A stretch of 64,000 bases of DNA, taken from Nonomuraea terrae (lineage in GTDB: Bacteria > Actinomycetota > Actinomycetes > Streptosporangiales > Streptosporangiaceae). A model generated the notes under the pieces. It did not search any database and was not told the origin of the DNA. It saw only the letters and a program-made list of their open reading frames with translations. Positions within the stretch are counted from its first letter, which is position 1, and every line of letters starts with the position of its first letter. Position numbers and translations under genes: made by a program. Shown piece after piece: positions 47,330 through 57,081 of the stretch. The stretch lies in assembly GCF_004348995.1 (NCBI RefSeq), contig NZ_SMKQ01000005.1, positions 1 to 64,000 on the forward strand, written 5' to 3'.

Positions 47330-48196
47330 GTCGCGGTAGTGGCGGCGCAGGGCGATGCCGGCCGCCACACTGCCGGCCAAGGCGCCCACGCCGGCCGCTA
47401 TCGGCAAGGCGGCCATCGTCGCCTTGCGGCCGGTGCGGAAGTCCTTGACCGGCCAGTCGTGCTTCCTGGCGTACTCGCGCAGCTCGCTGTCGGGGTTGAT
47501 GGCCACGGCGTGCCCCACCAGCGAGAGCATCGGCAGGTCGTTGGCCGAGTCGCTGTAGGCGGTGCAGAGGGTGAGGTCGAGGCCCTCGCGGCGGGCCAGC
47601 GCCCGCACCGCCTCGGCCTTGGCCGGCCCGTGGAGCAGGTCGCCGACCAGCCGCCCGGTGTAGACGCCGTTGCTGGTCTCGGCGACCGTGCCGAGCGCGC
47701 CGGTCAGGCCGAGCCGCTGGGCGATGACCCGGGCCAGCTCGATCGGCGTGGCGGTGACCAGCCAGACCCGCTGACCGGCGTCGAGGTGGCTCTGCGCGAG
47801 CGCGCGCGTGCCGCCCCAGATGCGGTCGGCCATGACCTCGTCGTAGATCTCCTCGCCGAGGCGTACGACGTCGTCGACCTTGGTGCCGGCGACGAACGCC
47901 AGCGCGGTCTCCCTGGCCACGGCGATGTGCTCGGGGTTCTCGTTGCCGCGCAGCCGGAACACCGCCTGCCCCACCGCGAACTTGAACAGGTCGGACGAGG
48001 TGAACAGCCCGCGCGTGGCCAGCCCGCGGGCGAAGTGGTAGATCGACGCGCCGCGCATCATGGTGTTGTCGACGTCGAAGAAGGCCGCCGCGTCCAGATC
48101 GGGCTCGACCGGGGCAACAGTGACCGCAGCCCGTGCCGCGGCCTCGCCGGCGACCTCCGGCTGCACTTCCTGTCGTCGTCGTATGAGCCGCCACAT
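47324..48196 (-). CDS. HAD-IB family hydrolase with C-terminal membrane segment
   Basis: A 290-residue phosphatase related to SerB: nucleophile motif [25 protein letters not shown] with the conserved Thr, and [14 protein letters not shown] as the metal loop. A hydrophobic C-terminus ([22 protein letters not shown]) may anchor it. TAAGCT ends 7 nt before ATG and no ribosome binding site is seen, so it is likely leaderless. Same strand as the BldN-type sigma and DUF5667 genes. The substrate is unknown. Confidence 0.87.
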   Translation of the reverse strand: MWRLIRRRQEVQPEVAGEAAARAAVTVAPVEPDLDAAAFFDVDNTMMRGASIYHFARGLATRGLFTSSDLFKFAVGQAVFRLRGNENPEHIAVARETALAFVAGTKVDDVVRLGEEIYDEVMADRIWGGTRALAQSHLDAGQRVWLVTATPIELARVIAQRLGLTGALGTVAETSNGVYTGRLVGDLLHGPAKAEAVRALARREGLDLTLCTAYSDSANDLPMLSLVGHAVAINPDSELREYARKHDWPVKDFRTGRKATMAALPIAAGVGALAGSVAAGIALRRHYRDR

Positions 48197-48214
48197 GCGG
48201 TTCAGCTTAACTTC

Positions 48215-48871
48215 CTACTCAGGGGGGACCAGACCGTCGATGTAGTCCAGATAGTCCTGAGCCTGGGCGAGCTGGGAGTCGTCGAGCTCCTGCAACATCG
48301 GCTTGACGGTTTCTTTCTGGTCCTCCGCGAATGTCTTGATCTTCGGCGAGCGGGGCTCGACGCGTTCGAGCCGCTCGATGCCGGACTTCGTCGACTTCTC
48401 CATGTCCTTCAACGTCCTGCCGACCAGCGGGCCGCCGCTGGAGGAGCCGAGCAGGCTCGCGACCTCCCTGGCGCGGGTCTCGGCCGAGGCGAGCTCGCGC
48501 CGCCCGCGTTCGGCGTCGTCGGTGCTCAGACGGACGAACGTGCTCTCGGCGGCGCGCTTGAGCGGGTAGAGCGTGTCGCCCGGCACGGCCTGGTAGGTGG
48601 CGAAGGAGGACACCATCATCGCCCCCGCGAGCCCGACCGCGGCCAGCTGCGACAGCAGCGGCCGGCGCCGCGACGGGCGCCGGTGGGCGGGCCCCGAGGC
48701 CGGACCGGCCGCGCGTCCGGCCGGTTCGGGCCGCTCGCCGAGCGCGCCGGCGACGAGCTCGGCGCGCAGACGTTCCCGGAAGGCCGGCGCGGGGCCGCCG
48801 CCGAGCGGCATCTCCCGCAGCTCGGTGAGGTGTTCGAGCACGCGCTCCCGCCGCCTGCGCGCCCTGCTCAT
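48215..48871 (-). CDS. DUF5667 single-pass membrane protein, probable sigma partner
   Basis: A 218-residue protein: basic cytosolic head (SRARRRRERVLEHLTEL), a Pro/Arg linker, one transmembrane helix (about 76-98), then an extracellular helical domain with YQAVPGDTLYPLKRAAE, the DUF5667 hallmark. It lies 60 bp after the BldN-type sigma gene, the place of the anti-sigma RsbN in Streptomyces; an RsbN-like function is inferred from position and topology. Confidence 0.82.
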   Translation of the reverse strand: MSRARRRRERVLEHLTELREMPLGGGPAPAFRERLRAELVAGALGERPEPAGRAAGPASGPAHRRPSRRRPLLSQLAAVGLAGAMMVSSFATYQAVPGDTLYPLKRAAESTFVRLSTDDAERGRRELASAETRAREVASLLGSSSGGPLVGRTLKDMEKSTKSGIERLERVEPRSPKIKTFAEDQKETVKPMLQELDDSQLAQAQDYLDYIDGLVPPE

Positions 48872-48931
48872 GAATGCCCCCTGACCACTCCGGTCGTGAC
48901 ACCGTTCCTAACGAGAGGCCGGTGGCGGAGG

Positions 48932-49570
48932 TTACGCCAGGTCTGGCTTGAGCGCCCTGGCCAGCGCTCGGATGGCACGGAACTGCAGCGCTTTGATCGC
49001 TCCACTCTTCTTCCCCATGATCAGCGCGGTTTCCGCGAGCGAGAGGCCGTGCAGGAAACGCAGGACGACGCATTCCTGCTGTTCGGGATTGAGATCTCGG
49101 ACGGCGCGCAGCACCCGGTCGTTGATGATGGCCGTGACCACGGCGTTCTCGGGGATGTGGGAGCCGTCGAGGGGGACGTCGATCACCTCGCCCGTGGTGA
49201 CCTCGAGCCGGTAGCGCCCCGACTTGAAGTGGTCGGCCACCAGATTCCTGGCGATGGTCACGAGCCAGGCCCCGAAGTCGCGGCCCTGCCAGCTGAAGTC
49301 GCCGATCTTGCGTAACGCCCGCAGGAACGTCTCGCTCGTCAGGTCCTCCGCCAGCGGGTGGGAGCCGACCCGGAAGTAGATGTAGCGGTAGACCAGGTCC
49401 ACGTAGCGGTCATAGAGCGTGCCAAAGGAGTCCGTGCATCCGTTCTTGGCGTGCAGCACCAGCGTACGAAGGTCGTCGGTCACGTCTTCGAGCACGGCGA
49501 GCTCGCCCGTCCGGGCAGGTCCAGCGATCGCTGGAGCGAGCAGCCCGGCGAACGGCGACGAGTCAGGCAT
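48932..49570 (-). CDS. bldN: BldN-type ECF sigma factor
   Basis: A 212-residue sigma factor. FGTLYDRYVDLVYRYIYFRVG with LAEDLTSETFLRAL is region 2, followed by the very characteristic FSWQGRDFGAWLVTIARNLVADHFKSGRY; region 4 has LNPEQQECVVLRFLHGLSLAETALIMGKKSGAIKALQ. This signature and the neighbouring hem, rex, glutaredoxin and DUF5667 genes match the bldN locus of Streptomyces, where it controls aerial development. AGGGA lies before ATG. The developmental role here is inferred. Confidence 0.85.
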   Translation of the reverse strand: MPDSSPFAGLLAPAIAGPARTGELAVLEDVTDDLRTLVLHAKNGCTDSFGTLYDRYVDLVYRYIYFRVGSHPLAEDLTSETFLRALRKIGDFSWQGRDFGAWLVTIARNLVADHFKSGRYRLEVTTGEVIDVPLDGSHIPENAVVTAIINDRVLRAVRDLNPEQQECVVLRFLHGLSLAETALIMGKKSGAIKALQFRAIRALARALKPDLA

Positions 49571-49799
49571 CCGATATCCCTGGGGGTAAGGGGTGCGGCG
49601 TGCTCGAACACTCTAGAAATCAACGGGAAATTCCACAATCCACACCGTGCTGGCATGGCACCCCTTCACCGGCGGATACCGTGGAGGCGCACACCCCTGA
49701 AATCCGCGGTGCGCCGTCGTACGCGCTCGCCGTGGTCCGGACCTCGTTCCCTCTTCGGCTACCGGCTGGGAGGCATCGTCCGGCAGCATTGGAGTCACC

Positions 49800-51236
49800 A
49801 TGGAGATCCTCGTTGCTGTCCTAGCCTTTGCCGGAGCCCTGCTCGCCGCAGTCGCGGCCGGCGCGCTGATCCAACGACTACGCGAGGAGTCCGAGGGATG
49901 GCTCATCGCCTGGACCGTTGCAGTCGTGGCGCTGGCTCTGTCGCTGGGCGCGGTCGGTCTCGGCTCTCTGGCGGGGTTCGGCGACGTGACCTTCCGGGTC
50001 TACCAGGTGGCGGGGTCGCTGCTGGCGCCGCTGTGGCTCACCGTCGGGCTGGTGCAGCTGCTGTCGGAGAAGGTGCCGCCGCGGTTCCTGGCCTGGCTGT
50101 TCGGCATTGCGCTGACCATCGTCTCGGTGGTCATCATGGTCTTCGACCCGCTCAAGACCGACGAGATGGGCGAGTCCCTGCCGTCGGCCGCCGACCACTG
50201 GAACCTCTTCCCCAGCTACCTGCTGGTCGGCGTGCACACCATCGTCCTGGTCGTGATGCTCGCCATGCTGGTGGTGGCCGGCCTGAAGTGGCGCAACGGC
50301 GACGAGTACGACACCGACAACCTCCATGCGACCGCCGTCGTCGTGCCGTCGGGCCTCGCGCTCGTGGGCGCGATGCGCTTCACCGTGCCCGCGCTGTTCA
50401 CCACGGCGCTGCTGGCCGTGGCGGCGGCCGCGGTCTGGTACACCGTGCTGCGCCCGCTGGCGCCGTACGAGGACGACGAGGACGACTTCGGTCCCGAGCC
50501 CGACGAACGGCCCTCGCGCCGCGAGGAGCGCTCTCAGCGCCGTGACGAGCGCGTCCCCCACCGCGAGGAGCGGCCCATGATCCCCGAAGACCGCCCGCTC
50601 TATCGCGACGAGCCCCCGCGCAGGGGGATGCCCGAGCCGGTGCCGGCCGCCGACGTGCCGCCCGCGCCGCCGCGCCGCGCCTCAGGGCTGGGCGACCTGG
50701 TGGCCGAGTACCGGGCCGGCGACAGGGAGGTCGACTACGCCGCGCGCATGTCGCCGGCGTCCGACCCCGGCCCCTCGACCGGCTACATCATGAACGGCGC
50801 CGCGGCCGACTACACGATGGCCCCGCCCGCCCCGGCCACCGGCGCCGTCTACCCGGGCGCCGAGCTGTTCACGCCCACCCAGCAGCAGCCCGCCTCGGGC
50901 AAGCTGTCGCCCAACATCTACGGCCTGCTCACGGTATTCACGATCATGGACGGCGCCGGTGCCGCGTTCGACCGGCTGGCCGAGGCTACGGTCGAGGCCG
51001 TGCGCAGGGGCGAGCCCGACACGCTCGTGTACGCCTGCCACGCCGTCAAGTCGGCCCCGCTGCAGCGCATCGTCTACGAGCTCTACCGCGACGAGGTGGC
51101 CTACCGCGACCACCAGCGCCAGCCGCACGTGGAGCGGTTCGTCAACGAGCGGCAGGCGATGGTGCTGGCCACCAACGTCATCGAGCTCGACGTCAACGCC
51201 GCGAAGGTGGTGCCGCTCCCGACGGTGATGTTCTAG
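49800..51236 (+). CDS. seven-TM protein with charged linker and C-terminal ABM-like domain
   Basis: A 478-residue protein. Residues 1-222 hold seven hydrophobic helices. Residues about 223-300 are extremely charged (RREERSQRRDERVPHREERP) and disordered, followed by a Pro/Ala/Tyr linker to about 370. The last 100 residues (YGLLTVFTIMDGAGAAFDRLAEA..., VYELYRDEVAYRDHQRQPHVERFV) resemble a YgiN-type antibiotic biosynthesis monooxygenase (ABM) dimer domain. Divergent from bldN and convergent with glutaredoxin (4-bp overlap). Function unknown. Confidence 0.78.
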   Translation: MEILVAVLAFAGALLAAVAAGALIQRLREESEGWLIAWTVAVVALALSLGAVGLGSLAGFGDVTFRVYQVAGSLLAPLWLTVGLVQLLSEKVPPRFLAWLFGIALTIVSVVIMVFDPLKTDEMGESLPSAADHWNLFPSYLLVGVHTIVLVVMLAMLVVAGLKWRNGDEYDTDNLHATAVVVPSGLALVGAMRFTVPALFTTALLAVAAAAVWYTVLRPLAPYEDDEDDFGPEPDERPSRREERSQRRDERVPHREERPMIPEDRPLYRDEPPRRGMPEPVPAADVPPAPPRRASGLGDLVAEYRAGDREVDYAARMSPASDPGPSTGYIMNGAAADYTMAPPAPATGAVYPGAELFTPTQQQPASGKLSPNIYGLLTVFTIMDGAGAAFDRLAEATVEAVRRGEPDTLVYACHAVKSAPLQRIVYELYRDEVAYRDHQRQPHVERFVNERQAMVLATNVIELDVNAAKVVPLPTVMF

Positions 51237-51469
51237 CCGGTCAGAGCGGCGCGCAGGCGGCTCTCGTCGACCCGCCAGAAGTCGTGCTGCACGCCGTCGA
51301 TCAGCGTGACCGGGATCATCTCCCAGTACTTCTCCTTCAGCTCCTCGGAGGAGTCGATGCTGACCTCCTCCCACGGCACGCCCAACTCGCCCGCGACCCG
51401 GGCGATGACCTCGCGGGCGTCGTCACACAAGTGGCAGCCGGGCTTGCCGAGCAAGGTGATGCGATGCAT
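51233..51469 (-). CDS. glutaredoxin-family thiol protein
   Basis: A 78-residue thioredoxin-fold protein with active site GKPGCHLCDDA (Cys-x-x-Cys) and the cis-proline in EMIPVTLIDG. The DUF836-like short form is common beside rex in actinobacteria. Divergent from rex, with the Rex operator between them, so it may share redox control. The stop overlaps the 7-TM gene by 4 bp. Confidence 0.88.
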   Translation of the reverse strand: MHRITLLGKPGCHLCDDAREVIARVAGELGVPWEEVSIDSSEELKEKYWEMIPVTLIDGVQHDFWRVDESRLRAALTG

Positions 51470-51493
51470 ACGGCCACGCTACCCCGGGCGACT

Positions 51494-51511
51494 TTGTGCA
51501 TCGGTTCACAA
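51494..51511 (+). promoter_or_regulatory. Rex operator (ROP) and rex-hem promoter
   Basis: TTGTGCATCGGTTCACAA fits the TTGTG-N8-CACAA Rex site, extended to CTTTGTG/CACAAAG at 51492-51513. TTGTGC (51494-51499), 18 nt and TAACCT (51518-51523) form a plausible core promoter, so Rex bound here would cover the -35. It is released when NADH/NAD+ rises. Confidence 0.85.
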
Positions 51512-51585
51512 AGGGCTTAACCTGAAAGACGGTTCGATTCCGTTCACGCGGTCCCCAAGCCGCCCGTTCCCTGGAGCACCGGCAC

Positions 51586-52263
51586 GTGATGAGCCCGTCC
51601 CAGCCCCGTGACCGTGGCATCCCCGAGGCGACGGTCGCCAGGCTTCCGTTGTACCTCCGGGCGCTGCACGGGATGGCGGAGCGGGGCGTCGCGACCGTCA
51701 GCTCCGAAGATCTCGCGGTGGCCGCCGGAGTCAACTCGGCCAAGCTGCGCAAGGATCTGTCTCATCTGGGCTCGTACGGCACTCGCGGCGTAGGCTATGA
51801 CGTGGAATACCTCGTCTACCAGATTTCCCGCGAGCTCGGCCTGACGCAGGATTGGGCGGTGGCGATCGTCGGAGTCGGTAACCTCGGTCGCGCGCTCGCC
51901 AACTACGGCGGGTTCGTCTCCCGGGGCTTCAGGGTGGCGGCGCTCGTGGACGCCGACCCCGAAGTCGTGGGCGACACCATAGCGGGGTTGAATGTTGAGC
52001 ACATCGACGAACTGGAAGCCGTGATCAAGCGGCGTGGAGTCTCGATTGTGGTGTTGGCCACACCGGCGGCGGCGGCGCAGGAAGTCTGCGACCGCGTCAT
52101 CGCGGTGGGCGTGACCAGTATCCTGAACTTCGCCCCGGTTGTTCTTTCCGTCCCGGACACCGTCGATGTCCGTAAGGTCGACCTATCCATCGAACTGCAG
52201 ATTCTGGCGTTCCACGAGCAACGCAAGGCTGGGGGGCCACTCATGGCAGTGGACAGTCAATGA
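51586..52263 (+). CDS. rex: redox-sensing repressor Rex
   Basis: A 225-residue repressor: N-terminal winged helix (VSSEDLAVAAGVNSAKLRKDLSHLGSYGTRGVGY), then a Rossmann domain with VAIVGVGNLGRAL that binds NADH or NAD+, and a C-terminal swapped helix (LSIELQILAFHEQ). GTG 51586 has GGAG 9 nt upstream; ATG 51589 is possible. It overlaps hemA by 4 bp and autoregulates through the upstream ROP. Confidence 0.96.
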   Translation: MMSPSQPRDRGIPEATVARLPLYLRALHGMAERGVATVSSEDLAVAAGVNSAKLRKDLSHLGSYGTRGVGYDVEYLVYQISRELGLTQDWAVAIVGVGNLGRALANYGGFVSRGFRVAALVDADPEVVGDTIAGLNVEHIDELEAVIKRRGVSIVVLATPAAAAQEVCDRVIAVGVTSILNFAPVVLSVPDTVDVRKVDLSIELQILAFHEQRKAGGPLMAVDSQ

Positions 52264-53516
52264 GTGTTCTGGCTATCGGACTCAGCCACCGGACGGCACC
52301 GGTGGCCCTGCTCGAACGTGTCTCGATGACCGGTGACGCTCTCGTCAAGCTGCTGCACGACGTGCAGCGCGATCCCTGCGTGGCGGAGGCCATGGTGGTC
52401 TCGACCTGCAACCGGGTCGAGGTCTACGTCACGGTCGACCGCTTCCACGCCGCCGTCACGTCGATCAGCAACCTGCTGGGCGTCCATTCCGGCGTGCCCG
52501 TCGACGACCTGACCCCGCACCTCTACGTCCACTACGAGGAGCGGGCGGTCGAGCATCTGTTCTCCGTGGTGTGCGGCCTCGACTCCATGGTGGTCGGCGA
52601 GGGCCAGATCCTCGGGCAGGTCCGCCAGGCGCTCAAGCTCGCCCAGCGCCAGGGCACCGTCGGCGCCACCCTCAACGACCTCGTCCAGCAGGCCCTGCGG
52701 GTCGGCAAGCGGGCCCACCACGAGACCGGCATCGACAAGGCCGGAGCCTCCCTGGTCTCCGCCGGCCTCGCCCTGGCGGGCGAGCTGGCCGGCAAGCGCG
52801 CCCTGGTGATCGGCGCGGGCTCCATGAGCTCGCTGGCCGCCGCCACGCTGGCGCGCGACGGGGTCACCGACATCGTCGTGGCCAACCGCACGTACGAGCG
52901 CGGCGCCCGGCTGGCCGAGTCGGTCGGCGGGCGCGCGGTGCACTTCTCCTCCGTGGCCGACGAGCTGGCCGCGGCCGACGTCGTCATCACCTGCACGGGC
53001 GCGGGCCGCCACCTCATCACCCCCGACCTGCTTTCCAGGCCGGCCTTCCTCCTCGACCTGGCGCTTCCCCACGACATCGACCCCGCGGTCCGCGCCGTGC
53101 CCGGCGTCACGCTGGTCGACCTGGAGACGATCCAGAAGTCCGGCATCGGCTCCCGCGAAGGCGACGCCGTCCAGTCCGTACGCGCCCTCGTGGCCGAGGA
53201 GCTGCGCGCCTACCTCGACGCCGAGCGGGCGGCCAAGGTCACCCCGACCGTGGTCGCGCTGCGCAGCAAGGCGGCGGACGTGGTCGAGGCCGAGCTGGGC
53301 CGCCTGCGCATGCGGCTGCCCGGTCTCGACGAGCGGGCCCGCGACGAGGTCGCGATGACCGTGCAGCGGGTGGTCGACAAGCTGCTGCACGAGCCGACCG
53401 TGCGTGTCAAGCAGCTCGCCACCTGCCCCGGAGGCGATCATTATGCGGAGGCGCTGCGTGAGCTGTTCGACCTCGATCCGAAGATGCCCGAGGCCGTGAG
53501 GGAGGTGGAGCTGTGA
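52260..53516 (+). CDS. hemA: glutamyl-tRNA reductase
   Basis: A 418-residue NADPH enzyme that converts glutamyl-tRNA to glutamate-1-semialdehyde, the first committed step of C5 haem synthesis. VLAIGLSHRTAPVALLE and VVSTCNRVEVY (catalytic Cys) mark the catalytic domain, DSMVVGEGQILGQVRQA the conserved helix, ALVIGAGSMSSLAA the NADPH site, and the C-terminal dimerisation helix has VVDKLLHEPTVRVKQLA. ATGA overlap with rex. Confidence 0.97.
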   Translation: MSVLAIGLSHRTAPVALLERVSMTGDALVKLLHDVQRDPCVAEAMVVSTCNRVEVYVTVDRFHAAVTSISNLLGVHSGVPVDDLTPHLYVHYEERAVEHLFSVVCGLDSMVVGEGQILGQVRQALKLAQRQGTVGATLNDLVQQALRVGKRAHHETGIDKAGASLVSAGLALAGELAGKRALVIGAGSMSSLAAATLARDGVTDIVVANRTYERGARLAESVGGRAVHFSSVADELAAADVVITCTGAGRHLITPDLLSRPAFLLDLALPHDIDPAVRAVPGVTLVDLETIQKSGIGSREGDAVQSVRALVAEELRAYLDAERAAKVTPTVVALRSKAADVVEAELGRLRMRLPGLDERARDEVAMTVQRVVDKLLHEPTVRVKQLATCPGGDHYAEALRELFDLDPKMPEAVREVEL

Positions 53517-54424
53517 CATCCCCGCTCCGGCTCGGCACCCGCCGCAGCCTCATGGCCACCACGCAGTCCCAGATGGTGGCCGACGCCTACACCCGTCGCA
53601 CCGGCCGCGCGGTCGAGCTGGTCGGCGTCACGACGTTCGGCGACGTGACCAAGGCCCATCTCGCGCAGCTCGGCGGCACGGGCGTGTTCGTCAGCGCGCT
53701 GCGCGACAAGCTGATCGACGACGAGGTCGACTTCGCCGTCCACTCGCTGAAGGACCTGCCGACCAAGCAGGACCCGCGCTTCACGCTGGCCGCCCTGCCC
53801 GCCCGCCACGACCACCGCGACGCCCTGGTCGGCTCGTGCAAGTTCGCCGACCTGCCCCCGGGGGCGAGGGTCGGCACCGGTTCGCCGCGCCGCGTCGCCA
53901 TGCTGAGCGCGCTGCGCCCCGACCTCGAATACGTCGCCATCCGCGGCAACGCCGACACCCGCATCGGCAAGGTCGCCTCGGGTGAGCTCGACGCCGTCGT
54001 GCTGGCCTCGGCGGGGCTGGCCCGCATCGGCCGCGGCGGCGAGATCGCGCAGATCTTCGAGACCGAGGAGCTGCTGCCCGCGCCCGGCCAGGGCGCGCTG
54101 GCCGTCGAATGCCGCGCCGACCGCCCCGACCTCATCGAGTTCCTCAGCGTGCTCGACGACCCGGCCACCCGCTCCGCCGTGACGGCCGAGCGCGCCGTGC
54201 TGGCCGCCCTCGAAGCGGGATGCGCCGCCCCGGTGGGTGCTTTCGCGGTCGATGACGGGCACACTCTGAACCTGACCGCTGTTGTCGTCTCGATTGACGG
54301 CCGCGAAGCGGTCCGCAAGTCCGCCGCCGGCTCTCCTTCGGAGGCTGCGAACCTCGGCCGCCTCCTCGCGGCCGAGATGATCGCCGAAGGTGCCGACAGA
54401 TTGATGGGGGAGCATTCCCATTGA
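53513..54424 (+). CDS. hemC: porphobilinogen deaminase (hydroxymethylbilane synthase)
   Basis: A 303-residue enzyme that polymerises four porphobilinogens. LGTRRSLMATTQSQMVAD is the N-terminal motif, VHSLKDLPT the active-site lysine/aspartate block, APGQGALAVECR the middle signature, and the cofactor cysteine lies in EAGCAAPVGAFA. GTGA overlap with hemA and TTGA overlap with the next gene show tight coupling. Confidence 0.96.
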   Translation: MTSPLRLGTRRSLMATTQSQMVADAYTRRTGRAVELVGVTTFGDVTKAHLAQLGGTGVFVSALRDKLIDDEVDFAVHSLKDLPTKQDPRFTLAALPARHDHRDALVGSCKFADLPPGARVGTGSPRRVAMLSALRPDLEYVAIRGNADTRIGKVASGELDAVVLASAGLARIGRGGEIAQIFETEELLPAPGQGALAVECRADRPDLIEFLSVLDDPATRSAVTAERAVLAALEAGCAAPVGAFAVDDGHTLNLTAVVVSIDGREAVRKSAAGSPSEAANLGRLLAAEMIAEGADRLMGEHSH

Positions 54425-55968
54425 GCTCCGATAGTCCAACCTCCGGTGTCGTCGCGTTCGTGGGCGCGGGACCCGGCGATCCCAATCTGCTCACGCTGCG
54501 CGCCGCCGAGCTGCTCGGCAAGGCCGACGCGGTGGTCCTCGGCGCGGAGGCCCACGCCCCGCTGCTGCGCCACTGCCGCGAAGGCGTCGAGGTCGCCACC
54601 GAGGGCGACTTCGTCCAGCGCGCCGCGCGCGGCCAGCTGGTGGTGCGCCTCTGCGAGGGCGACCCCATGCTGTTCTCCTCGGTCGTCGAGGAGGTCGCGG
54701 CCTGCACCGCGGCGGAGGTGGACTTCGAGATCTCTCCCGGTGTGCCGCCCGCGACGGCGGTGCTGACCTACGCCGGCATCCCCGCGGCGACCGGCGTGCC
54801 CGAGTTCCGCGTGATCGACGCCGCGCAGGAGCAAGACTGGGCCGCCCACGCCGCCACCCGCGGCACCCTGGTCATCTACAACGGCATCGGCGACGCCGTG
54901 TCCATCGGCAAGGCGCTGATCGCCAACGGGAAGCCCGACACCACGCCGGTCGCCGTCAGCAGCGGCGGCACCACCACCGAGCAGTACACCGTGGTGTCCT
55001 CGCTCGGCCGGCTGCAGGCCGACCTCAAGCACGCCGGTTTCACCGAGCCGGCGCTGATCGTGGTCGGCGAGGCCGTGGCGCTGCGCGACAAGCTGTCGTG
55101 GTTCGAGACCAAGCCGCTGTTCGGCTGGCGGGTGCTGGTGCCGCGGACGAAGGAGCAGTCGCGCGCCCTGGTCGAGCAGCTCACCTCGTACGGCGCGGTG
55201 CCCGAGGAGGTGCCGACCATCTCGGTCGAGCCGCCCCGCACGCCGCAGCAGATGGACCGCGCGATCAAGGGCCTCGTCACCGGCCGCTACGAGTGGGTCG
55301 CCTTCACCAGCGCCAACGCCGTCAAGGCGGTCCGCGAGAAGTTCGAGGAGTACGGCCTCGACGCCCGTGCCTTCGCCGGCCTCAAGGTGGCCGCCGTGGG
55401 TGAGGCGACCGCGCAGGCCCTGGTCGACTTCGGGGTCAAGCCCGACCTGCTGCCGACGGGGGAGCAGTCGTCGGAGGGGCTGGTCGCCGAGTGGCCGCCG
55501 TACGACTCGATGCTCGACCCGATCAACCGCGTGCTGCTGCCGCGGGCCGACATCTCCACCGACACGCTTGTGGCCGGGCTCACCGAGCTGGGCTGGGAGT
55601 GCGACGACGTCACCGCCTACCGCACCGTGCGGGCCGCGCCGCCGCCCGCGCCGATCCGCGAGGCGATCAAGGGCGGCGGGTTCGACGCCGTGCTGTTCAC
55701 GTCGTCGTCCACCGTGCGCAACCTCGTGGGCATCGCCGGCAAGCCCCACAACGTCACCGTGATCGCGGTCATCGGGCCGCAGACGGCCAAGACGGCCGAG
55801 GAGTTCGGGCTCCGGGTCGACGTCATGGCAGACAAGCCGTCCGCCTCCGCCTTGGCCGCCGCGCTGGCCGAGTTCGGAGCCAAGCAGCGCCAGGCGGCCC
55901 TGGCAGCGGGCGACACCCCGCGCCGGCCCTCGCAGAACCGCCGGGGCGCGAGAAGGAGAGTCAAATGA
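54421..55968 (+). CDS. hemD: fused uroporphyrinogen-III methyltransferase/synthase
   Basis: A 515-residue two-domain protein. Residues 1-245 form a tetrapyrrole methylase-like domain ([34 protein letters not shown]), and residues about 250-500 the uroporphyrinogen-III synthase ([42 protein letters not shown]). The fusion is the usual form in actinomycetes and can feed sirohaem or cobalamin as well as haem. TTG start, overlapping the hemC stop. The methylase motif is partly diverged, so its activity is uncertain. Confidence 0.93.
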   Translation: MSSDSPTSGVVAFVGAGPGDPNLLTLRAAELLGKADAVVLGAEAHAPLLRHCREGVEVATEGDFVQRAARGQLVVRLCEGDPMLFSSVVEEVAACTAAEVDFEISPGVPPATAVLTYAGIPAATGVPEFRVIDAAQEQDWAAHAATRGTLVIYNGIGDAVSIGKALIANGKPDTTPVAVSSGGTTTEQYTVVSSLGRLQADLKHAGFTEPALIVVGEAVALRDKLSWFETKPLFGWRVLVPRTKEQSRALVEQLTSYGAVPEEVPTISVEPPRTPQQMDRAIKGLVTGRYEWVAFTSANAVKAVREKFEEYGLDARAFAGLKVAAVGEATAQALVDFGVKPDLLPTGEQSSEGLVAEWPPYDSMLDPINRVLLPRADISTDTLVAGLTELGWECDDVTAYRTVRAAPPPAPIREAIKGGGFDAVLFTSSSTVRNLVGIAGKPHNVTVIAVIGPQTAKTAEEFGLRVDVMADKPSASALAAALAEFGAKQRQAALAAGDTPRRPSQNRRGARRRVK

Positions 55969-56948
55969 GCGCGCAGTATCCCGTCGCCCGCCCCCGCCGG
56001 CTGCGCCGCACCCCCGCGCTGCGCCGCATGGTGTCGGGCACGCGCCTGCACCCGGCCGAGCTGATCCTGCCGGCGTTCCTCAAGGAGGGCATCTCCGAGC
56101 CGCAGCCGGTCGCCTCGATGCCGGGCGTCGTCCAGCACACCCGCGACTCGCTGCGCAAGGCCGCCCGTGAGGCCGCCGAGGCGGGCGTGGGCGGCATCAT
56201 CCTGTTCGGCATCCCCGCGGTGAAGGACGCCCGCGGCTCGGCCGCCGACGACCCCGACGGCATCCTGCAGGTGGCGCTGCGCGAGGTGACCGCCGAGGTC
56301 GGCGACGCGCTCGTGGTCATGGCGGACACGTGCCTCGACGAGTTCACCGACAACGGCCACTGCGGCATACTCACGCCGTCCGGCGACGTCGACAACGACG
56401 CGACCCTGGAGCGGTACGCCTCGATCGCGGTGGCCCAGGCGGAGGCCGGCTCGCAGATGGTGGCGCCGAGCGGGATGATGGACGGCCAGGTGGGCGTGAT
56501 CCGCGCGGCGCTCGACGCCGCAGGCCACGGCGACGTGCCGATCCTCGCCTACTCCGCCAAATACTCCTCCGCCTTCTACGGGCCGTTCCGTGACGCGGCC
56601 GAGTGCGCGCCGCAGTTCGGCGACCGCAGCACCCACCAGCAGGACCCCGCGGGGCCGCTGGAGGAGGCGCTGCGCGAGGTCCGCCTCGACCTGGCGGAGG
56701 GCGCCGACGCCGTGATGGTCAAGCCCGCCCTGGCCTACCTCGACGTCATCGCCCGCTTCCGCGACGAGGTCGACGTGCCGGTGGCCGCCTACCAGGTCAG
56801 CGGCGAGTACGCGATGATCGAGGCCGCCGCGGCCAACGGCTGGGTCGACCGCGACCGGATGATCAAGGAGTCGCTGGTCGCGATCAAGCGCGCCGGGGCC
56901 GACCTGATCCTGACGTACTGGGCGACGGAAGTGGCACGCGGGCTCTAA
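55965..56948 (+). CDS. hemB: porphobilinogen synthase (delta-aminolevulinate dehydratase)
   Basis: A 327-residue enzyme that condenses two aminolevulinates. Schiff-base lysines lie in [13 protein letters not shown] and [11 protein letters not shown]. The metal-site segment [14 protein letters not shown] has Asp and Asn where zinc enzymes have the cysteine triad, so it is probably of the magnesium-dependent type. AGAAGGAGAG before ATG, which overlaps the hemD stop. Last gene of the overlapping hem operon. Confidence 0.96.
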   Translation: MSAQYPVARPRRLRRTPALRRMVSGTRLHPAELILPAFLKEGISEPQPVASMPGVVQHTRDSLRKAAREAAEAGVGGIILFGIPAVKDARGSAADDPDGILQVALREVTAEVGDALVVMADTCLDEFTDNGHCGILTPSGDVDNDATLERYASIAVAQAEAGSQMVAPSGMMDGQVGVIRAALDAAGHGDVPILAYSAKYSSAFYGPFRDAAECAPQFGDRSTHQQDPAGPLEEALREVRLDLAEGADAVMVKPALAYLDVIARFRDEVDVPVAAYQVSGEYAMIEAAAANGWVDRDRMIKESLVAIKRAGADLILTYWATEVARGL

Positions 56949-57081
56949 CCCAGGGGTTTCCCGCCGACTCCTGTGGCGTGTGCGTTAGAGTGCGATGACA
57001 AGTGCTGGTGTGTCCCGCGTGTGCTAGGTGCAGCCCGGAGCCGGGACCTCCTCAGGCGCTGACACTCTGACGGGAGACACC

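Noticed and set aside
50500..50640. Repetitive Arg/Glu codon tract that could suggest tandem repeats or a CRISPR-like array
   Set aside because: It is in-frame coding for a disordered linker; units are irregular and no spacer structure exists.
51528..51548. tRNA T-arm-like sequence GACGG-TTCGATT-CCGTT upstream of rex
   Set aside because: The 5-bp stem and TTCGATT loop look like a T arm, but no matching acceptor stem, anticodon arm or CCA is found 60 nt upstream; the region is the rex leader.
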